Source: Lineolata rhizophorae (taxonomy: Eukaryota > Ascomycota > Dothideomycetes > Lineolatales > Lineolataceae). From it: 64,000 nt of DNA. The notes beneath the pieces are model-generated. The model worked only from the letters and a program-made list of their open reading frames with translations, was not told the DNA's origin and searched no databases. Shown piece after piece: positions 47,062 to 58,176 of the stretch; within the stretch, counting starts at the first letter, position 1; every line of letters starts with the position of its first letter. Position numbers and translations under genes: made by a program. The stretch lies in contig MU001675.1 in assembly GCA_010093515.1 (NCBI GenBank), positions 825,371-889,370 on the forward strand, given 5' to 3'.

Positions 47062-48942
47062 ATGGGCTTGGAGACGGTCGGCGAGGCCGAGGAGCTGGTC
47101 GACTACAGCTACGCCTCGTCCATCGTCGTGTCCCTGCACGAGGAGCTCGACGAGCCGGACCAAGTCACGCTAGAGCAGCCACCCGTGCACCCGGTCAAGG
47201 CGTTCCAGCGCGCCTTCGAGGAGTCCATCGTCGAATCGCTGGAAGGGCCCGAGTCCGCGGCGACGAAGCCCGCCGGACCCCAGGATGCCGAGGCACGGCG
47301 CCGCCTGATGCTGGCCAACGACGACTACCCGGCCACATACAATGCCCGATGGCGGTCCAGGCCCGGCGCGAAGCACCACCCGCTGTGGAAGCTGCTCGCC
47401 CAGATCTCCTTCGGCGTCCACCTGCTGCACCAGCGCCTCGCCAAGTCGGACGAGGAGGTGATCAAGATCCTGCAGAACCACCTGATGGAGATCAACTCCT
47501 TCTTCCGCTACACCCTCGACGACTTCGACCTCGCCCTGAAGGACGTCTCGGAACGCATCTCGTACCTGAGACTGCCCCTCGAGCACGTGAATATTTTCGA
47601 CACCATGCTGGACGACCGGAACTTTCGCAACTCCATCATCGAAGGCAACGAGAAAATCGAGCAGGTGCTCCATCGGACTTCCCGTTACTTGAACGACGCT
47701 CTCATTGATACGAGGAACGGGAAAGAAGCGAGCATACAAGCACTGGAATTTTTCAACAGCCTTGGAAGGGATTGGACCGTTGGGAATCGAAGGCTCGGTT
47801 CCGTCTTCGGCAACATTTTTGCTTGCGCCGAACAGTGGCTCAAGCTGTTCGACGAATGTGAGCGCAAGGGGAACAACTTGGACAGATCTCTCACGGACCT
47901 CAGGGGCATCTTGAATGAGATGATCAAGCGTGCTGGTGCCGCAAGCAGAAGGAGTCTGGTAGGCCGTCTCCTTTTTCGGCTTCTAATTTGTTTTCAATTT
48001 GAACCAAATGCGGCCATCGTATGTGATTCTAACAAACACCCGCGTCAACAGTTGTCGTCTCGAATGGACAGTGACCAACGCTCCGGCCGGTCTTCGCGGT
48101 CATCAAGTCGGGCTCCTAGCCCTCTTCCTGCCCAGTTCTCGCGCGCAAAACTCTACAACAAACCCTTGCCTAGAGACCCCCCGTCAGCACAGCCATCATC
48201 TAAATCAACCCCTAACCCACGTCATCCCATCCCATTCGAACAACGGTTCGAAAACCCCCGAAAACAGCCCACGCCTCCCGTGCAATCTTCACCTCGAACC
48301 GATGTCAAATTGGCCTCCCCGGAAGCTTCGAACCGAGAGCCGGCTGCGCATATTCACAATGCCTCGGTGGACAGCACTCAGTCGTCCCCTCCGCCAAATC
48401 AGTTCCAGAAATCACCGCAACCGGACGACACGCCTCAACGGAGTCCCTCTCCGGTCAAGGAGGAACGGCAAGATTCCATCATGGTTGCGTCGCCGCAGAG
48501 TCTACTCGATCGACGAATGTCGGAGCGAGTGCAGACAAACACCGAGTCCAACTCACCCGTCGCGCCAGATTCAGCCTACTCGACGGGTTCGTCTGGCTAT
48601 GACAAGCCGTCCTCGCCGGAGTCTCTTACAGCTCTCCCCCAGCCTAGGCGGAAGCCCGCCAATCTCGTCCTCTTCCCAAACAGCAGCCCTTACGGCACAT
48701 CATCCCCCATGTCGACGCAAAGCAACCTCGCCCTGCCGCTGCGATCTCAGCGCCCATCACCGTCGCCGCAGGGCCTCGGAATCGCCGAGGTCCAGCGCGA
48801 AATGCAACACTCGAGCACGGATCCGCTAGTGCGCAAGAAGTCGAGCCTGGCCAGCATCAAGCGGGTCTTCCATCGCTTCCAGCCCAGCAAAGGATCGAAC
48901 CGAACCCGGTCGCTCCTGAGTCCGACGAAAGAATTCGCATGA
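47062..48942 (+). CDS. Conserved-looking fungal protein of unknown function
   Basis: Exons 47062-47958 and 48052-48942; 595 aa. I do not recognise a named family. Residues 1-300 look folded and mostly helical, with acidic stretches (EELVDYSYASSIVVSLHEEL) and a hydrophobic-amphipathic core (HPLWKLLAQISFGVHLLHQR, INSFFRYTLDDFDLALKDVS, WLKLFDECERKGNNLDRSL). Residues 300-595 are Ser/Pro-rich and probably disordered, ending in a basic helix (SSLASIKRVFHRFQPSKGS). The intron of 93 nt (GTAGGC...CAACAG, with branch-like TCTAAC 20 nt before the acceptor) is a multiple of three and free of stops, so retention would insert 31 residues without breaking the frame. The start at 47062 is preferred over upstream Met codons because the sequence before it is CT-rich, resembles a 5' UTR, and has context GCAGCCATGG. 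There are no membrane segments. Confidence 0.8.
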   Translation: MGLETVGEAEELVDYSYASSIVVSLHEELDEPDQVTLEQPPVHPVKAFQRAFEESIVESLEGPESAATKPAGPQDAEARRRLMLANDDYPATYNARWRSRPGAKHHPLWKLLAQISFGVHLLHQRLAKSDEEVIKILQNHLMEINSFFRYTLDDFDLALKDVSERISYLRLPLEHVNIFDTMLDDRNFRNSIIEGNEKIEQVLHRTSRYLNDALIDTRNGKEASIQALEFFNSLGRDWTVGNRRLGSVFGNIFACAEQWLKLFDECERKGNNLDRSLTDLRGILNEMIKRAGAASRRSLVGRLLFRLLICFQFEPNAAIVCDSNKHPRQQLSSRMDSDQRSGRSSRSSSRAPSPLPAQFSRAKLYNKPLPRDPPSAQPSSKSTPNPRHPIPFEQRFENPRKQPTPPVQSSPRTDVKLASPEASNREPAAHIHNASVDSTQSSPPPNQFQKSPQPDDTPQRSPSPVKEERQDSIMVASPQSLLDRRMSERVQTNTESNSPVAPDSAYSTGSSGYDKPSSPESLTALPQPRRKPANLVLFPNSSPYGTSSPMSTQSNLALPLRSQRPSPSPQGLGIAEVQREMQHSSTDPLVRKKSSLASIKRVFHRFQPSKGSNRTRSLLSPTKEFA

Positions 48943-50126
48943 CTTCCGCCTTAACGACGTACGCTCACGGCAAGAAAAAAAAAACGAAGGAGGAGGAAAA
49001 GAAGGCCCAGGGAGCTCTTGTTGATGTTGTTGTTATTGGTTGTTTTGAAGTGATTGTTTAAGTCTGAGTGTTTATGATACCCACCACGTGTCGTTTGAGA
49101 GGAAAAGCAAGGTGTATTCTTGGAAATGGTGCGCCCAGAGAGAAAAAAAAAGGGCGGGGATTGTTTGCCCGGGCATGGACGGAGTTTTTCCACCACAATA
49201 ATGTCTTGTTCATAATGTTTGACCCTTAGTCTTTGTCGTTTTTGCAATCACCGTACACAGTCACGGCTCTCGCTCATTTCCCTTTTACCTGCCTACCTAC
49301 CTACCTACCTAGTGCCTCCCTAGGCACCTACCCTCGTTCCTCCTGTTGACTCCCGCCTGCCTCTCGTTTCGGTTTTTCAGTTAATTTCGTACTGGTAGTT
49401 GAATAAAGGCCACCTTCCCAGACCAGAGACGGAGCTCGTCGGCGCGCGGGTGGTACTAACGGTGCAGCCCAGATTAAGTCGAGCCCCTGCTGTTTTGGCA
49501 TCAAGGTAAAGGACGGCCCGGCTCCACGGCCACTTGCCGGCCGGGCGGTGAGCTGTGGAGGAAGGCGGGCGGAGGCCGTACCACAGTTGGCACTCAAACG
49601 GACCCGCACCGACCACGGAACCGACTCAGGGACGTCGTTGCCGGCTTCCAGCTTGGTTGGGGCCGCAACAGCCACTTACGGCCCGGGAAAGCGCGCACCA
49701 GACATGCGACATTCCCCATCCTCAGGAGGGCAAGTGCGAGGACGCCCCGCGTCCAGTTCGCTTGCCTTGTTTGCTCCAAAGCCCCTCCGCTGCCAAACAA
49801 CTCACGAGCCGAGGACCAGCCAGGCCGGAATGCCCGCCGCGTCGAGCTCTTCCCTCCGCACGGTGGGATCGCGTCCGGTTCCTGCCCCGGTGCTCTGCTG
49901 GACAGACGTCAGTTTTGGGAAAGAAAGCGACGCCGCCCCTTCTCCTTCCTCAAATTGCCGTGGCAAAGGCGTCGCAATGCTCGACCGCCATCTCTCGTCT
50001 TTCCTCGCCCGCTTCCAGCAGAGACCTCCCGACAACAGTGGCCGGAGTCCATCTGGCCCGGTCGTGGCCCATCACGTCCCCTCTCCTCGAAGCTTCGTTT
50101 GGGCCCCCTCTCGTCTTGTTGTGGCC
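48943..50126. other. Intergenic, possible long 5' UTR
   Basis: This is the 3' flank of the unnamed 595-aa gene and the upstream region of the next. A (CTAC)n/(CCTA)n microsatellite at about 49289-49330 contains CCTACCTACCTACCTAC and CCTAGGCACC words of a kind common in promoters of this class of fungi. The frame of the following gene is open from 49548 but contains in-frame Met codons at 49704, 49830 and 49977 with weak coding character. Confidence 0.45.
49289..49330. repeat. CCTA microsatellite
   Basis: A tetranucleotide run with the core CCTACCTACCTACCTAC, followed by CTAGTGCCTCCCTAGGCACCTACC. It is upstream of the large low-complexity gene. Confidence 0.8.
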
Positions 50127-53100
50127 ATGTCGACGTCCTCGATGGCCGCCGCTATGGCCTCGACCAAGCAGCAACCCCCGGACACGGCCTTCAACCCGGC
50201 CGTCTCGCGGATGCTGAGGACGTCCATGGACACCGGTGACCTCTTCCCCGGCGGCGCCTCATCTCGAGGCTCGGGCGGCCCTCAAAGACGCTCTGGGTCG
50301 CGCCCGGGCTCCGCTCATTCCCACTACTCGCGGCCGGACACCGCCATGTCCAGACGGGAGCATCATCACCACCACCAGTCGAAGCCGTCGACGGCGTCCA
50401 GCAAACCCAAGTCGGTCAAGAACAACAAGAACGTGCCCCAGTACATTGCAGACACGGCGTCGCCCACGCTCGTAGACGGCCTCCCGCTCAACTCTCTCAT
50501 CCCGCAGGCGGCTTCCAGGAACAGCGGCCGGTCCTTCTCCCTGACCGACGCCGCCGTGCAGTACTCGGCCCACCACCCGGCGTTTGCTGATGCCGCCTTT
50601 GCCAGGCCGGCGAGCGGCCAGCGTCCGCGAGGCCCGCCCATGTTCGATCCAGGCCGGCCGCCGTCGGCCTCGACGCACCACCTGCGCTACGTGCCGCGGA
50701 ACGAACGCATGCGTCCGCGGCCGTGCTCGCCTGCCATGAGCGAATACACGGGCACGCAGAGGAGACAGCACGAGTACGGCATGGGCATGGATCCAAACAT
50801 GCACCCGAACATGCATCCGAACGGCCACTATAGCCACCACACGCTCCGCCCGGACATGGGCGACCCTCGGCGCTCCGGCCGGCACGGTTCTCGACCGCGG
50901 TCAAACTCGACCACGGGCAATGCCATGAGGGCCGTTTCTTCATCGTCTTCCGCCGCCATGCATTCCGACATCCCCTCGGACCCGCCGTCCTCGCCCCCAC
51001 CCACGCCGCCAGATGGGGGTTCGATCAAGTTTGCCGTCAATTCTCGAACCTCGCCAGCTCCCGGCCAGCTCGAGCAGCAAACCCCCGAGGGCAACGTTCC
51101 CGGTGGGCTCCCGGCGGAGTTCTGGGACTACACTGAGCCCTTTCTCAACCCGGCCATAGCGGCGGAGCACGGGTCCGCCGTTGCACTTGCGCACAAGAGC
51201 GCCGAGGTACCTCTCGGTACCGTCCTTCGTACTCGCCAGCTGTTCGAAGAGCAGCGTAAGCAAGAAGAGCAGCGTATGCATGAAGAGCAGCGTATGCGCG
51301 AAGAGCAGCGTATGCACGAGGAGCAGCGTACGCAAGAAGGCTCGCCCCTGGCTCAGGAAGTCAATGACATCGCCGAGCTTCCAGCAACAGAGCTTGCTGA
51401 GCTTCCGGCTACACCGCTGAAGCTAGACCAGGGCCACGAACGGTCCGAGACCCAAGTATCGGTTGAGACGTCGCAGTCCCTAACCGTTGCCCTCAAGAAT
51501 AGTGCCGAAGAGGCCAAGGCTGCCGATGAGTCGGGCCTTGATGAGACGGAGACCACAGATGAGATGGTCCAAATGATCAATTCGCTGACCGACCGCTCCA
51601 TGAACAACAACACGGGGAGAAGTGCCAATACCGCAGAGAAGGACCATGATCTTACTAGGTCATGCGTTAGCGATTCATATGCTCGACGGACAGCAGCCAC
51701 GCTGTCTGCCTCCAGAACTTCGAACCAAGAGCGCCCTCGGAGCTGTGTCGAGCCCACCGAGCTGTCTCAATACCGCATGAACGCAAAATCCCGCCCATCC
51801 AGCACGGGCGCCGACACTTTCCCGGGGGCTCGAACCAATGGTAGCCAGTCTCTGACGGAGCCAGCGCTCGCGAGTCCGGAGACAACCAGCACATTTGGTT
51901 TCGGTCTCGCCTCCACTCCGAGTTCATCGTTCAGGCCTCTAAGCCAGACTGAGGAGCCATCGCAGTCAGCGTCCGAATTCGCCAGGAAGTTCTCGCTGCG
52001 CTTGAGCGGGCCCAAAGGTAAAGGCATCCAAGTACGTCCCGAGCCTCAAGAGGACGCTGCTCGGGGATCACCAACGCCTCGGGCTTCAATCTCGTCGTAT
52101 GGGACCGCTCCGTCTAGATCCGTCACAAGCGGCGCTCTTTCTGCCGGGACCCAGGTGAGCAAAGATGAGCTATCGAACAGGCGTGATACAGTCGGACGTT
52201 CCATGCAGACTCTAGATCCCTCGGACTCGTCTCAAGACTCAACAGATACCGTCCGTGGTGTTGCCGGACCGTCAAGCAAGGGTAAGGGGAAGAAGGCCGT
52301 TCTGTCCTATCCACCGTCTCAACTCCCCGGACTCAAGGACGCCTCGAACGAGCAATCTCTTCGGAAGCAACTCGACAAGGAAGATGTCACCTTCAGGCCG
52401 TCGACGAGTATGTCGGATCCGGACGCGGCGGTGATGCAACGGGCTCGAGAGGTAAAGATGATGACCTTGGAAGAAGCTCGCGCCATCCCCTCCCTCAACT
52501 TCAGTGCCAACGACCTGATTAAGAAGATGAACGAGAGCATGAAGCGTAGAGCCGCTTCGCGTGCTTCATTGAGTTCTCTGGGAGGCCTTCTTGCCGTGGA
52601 CGACACGTTGGATGACCATACCTGCGAGAGCCGCGAGCGGTACAGGAGCGTATTTGGGGGCCTAGATACAAACAATTTCGCACTTGACTCGACACCGTCA
52701 CAGATTGTTTCGAACGGGGTCGGGCGATCTTTGAGCATGGATGCCGCCGGCATCTCTACCAGCTCGCCTTCGTCAACTAGCCGTCCCATGTCCCCGCAGC
52801 ACGAGGAGCTCTTCAGCCAGTTGCGCGATTTCTCGATCCCGGATGTTGGAGATGGCATCAAGAAAGTGCTGGAAGAATGCGGTCTGAAGATGCAGGGCAA
52901 TCAGGTGGTCGTCGACGAGAACAGCAAGAAAGAAGGTGGCCACGAGAGGAGAGTGACCGATGCGCGCAACCTGATTGAGGCGAGGGCCAAAACTCTCAAT
53001 GCTGCCAGGTCGTCGGCTAGGCTTCGTCCACTGCCTGGCCAGCAAAGCCTGGTTCCTATTGCGGATGCGCTGTACGAAGGCCTAAAGGCGGAGATATGTG

Positions 53101-54464
53101 CTGAAGCTGCCAAGAGGGCCAGCATGTGCGGCAGCAAGAGTGATGAAAATGAAAACGATGCATCCAACTCGTCTGGGGACACCCAGTACAAGAGTGCTCG
53201 GACCAGCTCGTCGAGCGTGGGTGAAGGGAGGGACGACGACACGACGCCAACACCTGGAAAGCTCCGGCCTTGGAGCTTGGAACATAGCTATCCATGGGAG
53301 GAGACGCAGAGCGTTGATATTACGCTCCGCCAGCCGGACGATGAGGCCCTTCGTTCGCCAACTCCTATGCCACGCTCCCATCCGTCTCGTCAGAGGGCCG
53401 GGAGCAACGCTTCATCCCACGCTGGCCTCCCAGGCCACGCGCGCGGCGACTCAAAATCGGGCAACTATCATGCGCGACGGGCATCACGGCCATCGACCTC
53501 GCACGATTCCGCCTCACACAAACGCAAGCTATCCATCACTAGGGGGGTCTACTCCTCGCTAGACAAGATCGGCGCCCACAAGCGCTCTGACAAGCACGGC
53601 CTGAGCGGCTACGACCACTCGATGGGCGGCAACAAGCTTCCCACGGCCGACGAGGCGGACGAGTTCGGCCATAACCACCACCACGGCCGTCCCAGCCGCG
53701 TCACGGACCGCTCCGGCTTCGCCATGGGGCCTCACCTCTTCAGCGGAGACGAGCACAACACTACGGTCGACCCAGGCGACCGCTATCCGACGACGAGCCT
53801 GAGCACCCCGCTCGCCGACCTAGCCCGCTTCCATCCGGACGCAGACGAGTACGACGCCGACGCCGACCTCGGCCCCCAGAGCAGCCAACCCTCGCTCTTG
53901 CTAGGCGGCGGCCACGGCCATCACCATGGGACGTTGCGCATCAACGGCGGGCCCGCCGGCCGCCACTTCGGCTCTATGCGCAAGCGGCTCAGCACGCTAG
54001 CGGCGACGTTGAGGCTGCGGTCGCCCAGCGCGGCGGGCTCGTCGATCGGAGCGCTCAACGCGGCGGGCGTGGCGCCGGAGCTGTACGGCGGCCCCAGTGG
54101 CGGCGGCGGCGGCGGCGAGTTGGGCGGCAGCAGCAGCAATAACGGCAGCGGCAGCGGCAGCAATGACGCGACGACGACGCTGGCCGCCGCCGCCGCCGCC
54201 GCCTACTACCGCGACCACGCGTCGGGCATGTCGGCCGCACAGTACCACCGCCTGCACGTCAAGGAGAGCCTCAAGCAGTCGTGGTACCGGCTGATTCGGC
54301 TGCTGAACCTGCACCGCGAGCGTAGGGGCGGCGACGGCGATGGCCAAGGCGGCGGCGAAGGTGCGAGCGCGAGGTCGAGCGCGAGGGCGACGACGCCGTC
54401 GGAGGATGGGTCGGTTATGCCGCCGTCGGTGCCGAGGACGGTGGTGGTGTCGAGGGGGGAGTGA
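50127..54464 (+). CDS. Very large Ser-rich protein, function unknown
   Basis: One uninterrupted frame; from the Met at 50127 it encodes 1445 aa. I recognise no domain. Most of it is Ser/Pro/Thr/Gly-rich and predicted disordered, with His-rich (EHHHHHQSK, GHGHHHG), Met/His (MDPNMHPNMHPNGHYSHHT) and Gly/Ser (SSSNNGSGSGSN) stretches. Islands of apparent constraint are EVKMMTLEEARAIPSLNFSA with NDLIKKMNESMKRRAASRAS, QLRDFSIPDVGDGIKKVLEE, RNLIEARAKTLNAARSSARL, and near the end YHRLHVKESLKQSWYRLIRL with LNLHRERR. A five-copy repeat at 51246-51335 gives EEQRMHEEQRMREEQ helices. I recall similar hypothetical proteins in Sordariomycetes with the LEEARAIPSLNFSANDL element but no function. A frame this long in GC-rich DNA with such islands is real coding. 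The start is uncertain: Met 49977, 49830 or 49704 would lengthen it by 50-141 residues. Confidence 0.78.
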   Translation: MSTSSMAAAMASTKQQPPDTAFNPAVSRMLRTSMDTGDLFPGGASSRGSGGPQRRSGSRPGSAHSHYSRPDTAMSRREHHHHHQSKPSTASSKPKSVKNNKNVPQYIADTASPTLVDGLPLNSLIPQAASRNSGRSFSLTDAAVQYSAHHPAFADAAFARPASGQRPRGPPMFDPGRPPSASTHHLRYVPRNERMRPRPCSPAMSEYTGTQRRQHEYGMGMDPNMHPNMHPNGHYSHHTLRPDMGDPRRSGRHGSRPRSNSTTGNAMRAVSSSSSAAMHSDIPSDPPSSPPPTPPDGGSIKFAVNSRTSPAPGQLEQQTPEGNVPGGLPAEFWDYTEPFLNPAIAAEHGSAVALAHKSAEVPLGTVLRTRQLFEEQRKQEEQRMHEEQRMREEQRMHEEQRTQEGSPLAQEVNDIAELPATELAELPATPLKLDQGHERSETQVSVETSQSLTVALKNSAEEAKAADESGLDETETTDEMVQMINSLTDRSMNNNTGRSANTAEKDHDLTRSCVSDSYARRTAATLSASRTSNQERPRSCVEPTELSQYRMNAKSRPSSTGADTFPGARTNGSQSLTEPALASPETTSTFGFGLASTPSSSFRPLSQTEEPSQSASEFARKFSLRLSGPKGKGIQVRPEPQEDAARGSPTPRASISSYGTAPSRSVTSGALSAGTQVSKDELSNRRDTVGRSMQTLDPSDSSQDSTDTVRGVAGPSSKGKGKKAVLSYPPSQLPGLKDASNEQSLRKQLDKEDVTFRPSTSMSDPDAAVMQRAREVKMMTLEEARAIPSLNFSANDLIKKMNESMKRRAASRASLSSLGGLLAVDDTLDDHTCESRERYRSVFGGLDTNNFALDSTPSQIVSNGVGRSLSMDAAGISTSSPSSTSRPMSPQHEELFSQLRDFSIPDVGDGIKKVLEECGLKMQGNQVVVDENSKKEGGHERRVTDARNLIEARAKTLNAARSSARLRPLPGQQSLVPIADALYEGLKAEICAEAAKRASMCGSKSDENENDASNSSGDTQYKSARTSSSSVGEGRDDDTTPTPGKLRPWSLEHSYPWEETQSVDITLRQPDDEALRSPTPMPRSHPSRQRAGSNASSHAGLPGHARGDSKSGNYHARRASRPSTSHDSASHKRKLSITRGVYSSLDKIGAHKRSDKHGLSGYDHSMGGNKLPTADEADEFGHNHHHGRPSRVTDRSGFAMGPHLFSGDEHNTTVDPGDRYPTTSLSTPLADLARFHPDADEYDADADLGPQSSQPSLLLGGGHGHHHGTLRINGGPAGRHFGSMRKRLSTLAATLRLRSPSAAGSSIGALNAAGVAPELYGGPSGGGGGGELGGSSSNNGSGSGSNDATTTLAAAAAAAYYRDHASGMSAAQYHRLHVKESLKQSWYRLIRLLNLHRERRGGDGDGQGGGEGASARSSARATTPSEDGSVMPPSVPRTVVVSRGE
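51246..51335 (+). repeat. 18-bp tandem repeat, five copies
   Basis: Five consecutive 18-base units of form GARGAGCAGCGTAHGCRH, each coding EEQR(M/K/T)(H/R/Q), lie within the large Ser-rich gene. The units differ at a few third positions, so the array is not newly made. The in-frame unit length keeps the protein readable if copy number changes. Confidence 0.88.
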
Positions 54465-55959
54465 TGTGAGGGTGTGAGCGTTGAGGGTGAGAGGGTTGAG
54501 TGCAAGGCTTTGTGGTGATGATTGGGGGTTTTTTTTTATATTGCAACGGTTTTGATTGCTACGAACTCTATTTTTTCCCCTTCCCCTGACCCCACTTGGC
54601 TTTAATGACACGCTTTTGAAATTCGCAGATGGTTATCTTGGTTCCCTTTTTCTTTTTTGCTTTATTTTCACTAATTTTCATTTAACACCGAGTATTTGAT
54701 ACCCATATGCTATTGACATGACTTTTTCTTTTTCTTGGCTTTTGGTTTCATTTCCCTTGTCAACCCCCCCCTTTTTTTTTCTCATACATAGCATAGTTTC
54801 TTACACGGGGCATTTGTGGCCGAAGAAGGAGAAAAGTCCACGTTATATCCGCTTCAATGTGTAGAGCTTTTGTGCGTTTTCTAGAGTTTGCATTTTGCTT
54901 GCTAATGCGCGTCTGCCCTTTTCCCTTTTACTCTGTTTCTATGATAAGTTTGCGTTAGTGGCACGCAATCGGTATTCGAATGGGTACTTGGTATATACTT
55001 GTGTGAGAAGAGGAGGTAGTAATGTCTGGTTGCTAGCGGCTCTCCCTTACCACTCACTTACCTTTGTTTCCCAAGCATGGCATGCAGCTTGCAGAACTTT
55101 GCAAACTCTCTTCCGACGCGCTTTTCCCTTGCCCGTCTTTCAAGCGCTCTTTTCTCTTTTCCTTTTTCGTTTTGGTGCTATGATTTGAAAATAGTGGCAT
55201 GTGACGTAGCTCTGCAGTCCTAGAGGTAGCTTAACGATCTAGTAATACGTTTGTATTCCGCGCCGCGATTGAGTGATGCAAGTGTGAAACGAGGAACTCG
55301 TAGTGAGTCAACGTCCCGTGCCCGTTTCTGCGGCTGTGGACCAAAACCCCCTAGCCTTGTTGCTGTGCTTTGCTCCGAGGGTGCACCCCGCGCACCCCAC
55401 ATCGTTGACCGTCGCATCTGGGACGGCTGGCAGCCGCATCTGGTGCACGGGGTCCATGCTGCCACTTACATATCGCGCCTTCAACGCCGATTGCTATTTT
55501 GGCCCCCCCACCCCCCCCACCCCGGGGGGCAAGTTTTACCTCATTTGGGTGTTCAAATTACTACCAAGGTGCGGAAGAGGCACAAGTTAAATCATTGAAT
55601 GCGTGACAATTGGGATACCGGGTAAATCTTTGGGCTCCATGGTAGGCAACACTTTTGGCAGCGTGCATGCCGCTTCGGTCTTTTCGGCTCTTAGGCTCCG
55701 TACATGCCGTACATCAGTGTGAAAGCCAGTTTGTGGGCGTCAGTTGTGTGGCAGGGACACAAGGCTTAGCCAATTTTCGCAGTTGATTTCTTCTTCTTTC
55801 GCCCCCCCTTCTGGCCGTCTTAGTGCACCTTGGCTAGACAGAGTTATAGTACATGTAGTGCGATCGATCTATTCCGCCTTATGGACCGGATACAAGCCGA
55901 ACCGAAGCAACATACATGCCTTGACGCCGAATGCTTTTTGTCATGGACGCTCGTTTCCT
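54465..55959. other. Intergenic, convergent gene ends
   Basis: This holds the 3' flanks of the Ser-rich gene (+) and CCT6 (-). T-rich tracts occur at 54528-54790 and a C-rich run at 55502-55530. No coding frame with a motif was seen. Confidence 0.55.
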
Positions 55960-58176
55960 TCAATCGCCGCCCGGCTGGTCTCCCTTGCCCTGAAAGGAAG
56001 AGAAATAAGACATATTAGCTTCGATCAGGCAGCCAAAGGTAATCGGTCTAGTCAACTCACCATTTGCCTCGCCTTGAGCATCTCGTCGCAGAGCAGGAGA
56101 TTGGACGCAATGCCGCTGCTCGACGCGATCGAGTTACGCAGCACGCGGAAAGAGTCGTAGACGCCCTCCTGGACGGGATCCATGGGCTCGCCCGTGATGA
56201 GGTTCAGCCCGACCACGTTGCCCTCGGCCTGCTCGTCCTGCAGCGTCGCCACTGCCCGGTCGAGATCCGCGTTAGCATCTCGAGTTTCGCAGCATGCCTT
56301 TTTAAGAAACCCTTTTTACTCACGTGCGTCCTGGATGTCGTGTCCCGAGTTGGCGGCTAGAGTCTTCGGGATGACTAGCAGCGCGTCCGCGAACGCGGCG
56401 ACGCCGTTCCAGGGCTTGCCCTTGACCTGTCGCCGGAAGGACTCGCTGGAGAGATGCGCGGCGCAGGCAACCTGAAAGGCGCCCCCGCCGGGCACGACAC
56501 ACCCGTCGACGATCATGTTGTAGACACTGCGAAGGCCGTCGCGGACAGCGTCCTTGACTTGGGTGATAGTATGCGCATTGGGACCCTTGATCAGAAGAGT
56601 GACGGACTTGGGATCTTTAACTTCCTCCTGCTGATAGTTAGCGTCGGTTAAGGCATGGTATCACATAGCTGGGAGCCTAGACATACGATAAACGTATACT
56701 TCTCCTCTCCAAGCTGGTGCTCGTACACGAGTCCAGCCCAACCCAGAACGTCCGGCGTCAGGTCGTCCACGCTATTCTGCGCCGTCCCGCCACAGACAAG
56801 CTGCAACCGCTCCATGTTCCTCCTCTTAGCCCTCCGCAGCGCCAGGATTCCGTTCTTGACCAGCACGTCCAAACTCATCGGATCGATGCCCTTCTGGTTT
56901 ATTATGACGAAGTTCTTCTTTGGGTCGTTGCCGCAAACCTGCTTCTTGAGCTCGACGATCTTGCGCAGCTTTTCGTCGACAAAGCGACGCTCGCTCTCAA
57001 CCAGCTTCTCACGCTGCTCCGCGCTCGAGTAGAAGAAGCCAGAGTTGATCTCCGACTTCTCGTACTCGAGGCTGACGTTGAGCGTCAGGATGTACGCGTT
57101 CTCAACCCGCTTGGGCATGTCCGGGTGCCGCGCGCCGTGGTCCAGTGCCAGTCCCTTGATCAGCTGTGTGTCGGCCGCCGTGCGGTGCTGCATTGTCATG
57201 ATCTCTACCATGTGCAGGTCTGGCTTCGCCGGCGGTTGATATATGGCGAGGACGGCGTCTGCGATGGCAGGGGTGAGTTGCTCGGCAAGGGTGCTGTTGA
57301 GCTTGGTGGAGAGTGAGGTGCGCGCCACAGAAAGGAGGAGCTCGCGGTCGACCTCGCGCTGCATTTTGAACTCGTCAAGGAACTGGATTCTAGCTTAGCA
57401 CGTTTCCTTGTCCTTGGTTCAATAGTTATTCCAGAGCTTCTCTACCTTTAGAGCCTCGTTCTTCGCAATTTCATAGCCGTCTGTTATCACTCTCGGGTGG
57501 AGACCCTCAGAGATATAGCGGTCTGCTTGCTTCAGCAGCTCGCCCACCATCAGTACTACTGATGTCGTCCCGTCGCCGCAAATGTCGTCTTGTGCCGTTG
57601 CCGCGCGTGCGATCATGACCTTTATCTGTTGTTAATTTGGGAATATCATGGAGTCTAGAAAGTCACGCGTACAGCCGTAGGGTTTTGAATTTGCTGCCTC
57701 GTGTTAGCTATGGTGTGCACGAGATCCGATGTATTACATACCATCTCCCTCAACAGAACACTCCCATCTTTCGTGAGTTTAATCTGAATGAAATAGTGAG
57801 CGTGTAGAGGCAATGGGCAATCGACCCTCGGCGGAATCTATACCTGTCCAGAACCGTCCACCAGCCTATAAATGTTGCGTTAGAAACCGACTCGTTGAGG
57901 AGCCCGCAAAAACTCACATTTTAAGGGTGCCGAGAGGACCCAGATTTGAGGCTAGGACCTATTCCGGCATTTTGTCAATATCTGAGAAACCAGCACCATC
58001 CATGTTTGCTAGCCATACCTGCTGCAAGCCCTCACCAGCTGAAATGTTGACCCTCAAAGCTTCGCCGCGCCTCTACAGTCAATGTTAGCTTGGCGGGGCT
58101 AAAGCCTCCGGCAGTCGGCGCGTGGAGAACATACCCGTGACTCCGCTTTGGGGTTCAGGAGCTGCGCTGCCGACAT
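55960..58176 (-). CDS. CCT6: Chaperonin TRiC/CCT subunit zeta
   Basis: About eleven exons between the ATG at 58176 and the stop at 55960-55962; about 540 aa. CCT is the cytosolic double-ring chaperonin that folds actin and tubulin with ATP. The order of segments is [46 protein letters not shown] then [48 protein letters not shown] (the GDGTT ATP motif), the long apical exon 56648-57364 region ([40 protein letters not shown]), [60 protein letters not shown], and a last exon [14 protein letters not shown] instead of GPKGT in the nucleotide loop is the zeta-subunit form, and the C-terminal wording also fits CCT6. Splicing was followed by eye; small exons make individual boundaries less certain than the gene as a whole. 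It is divergent from NOP56. Confidence 0.93.
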
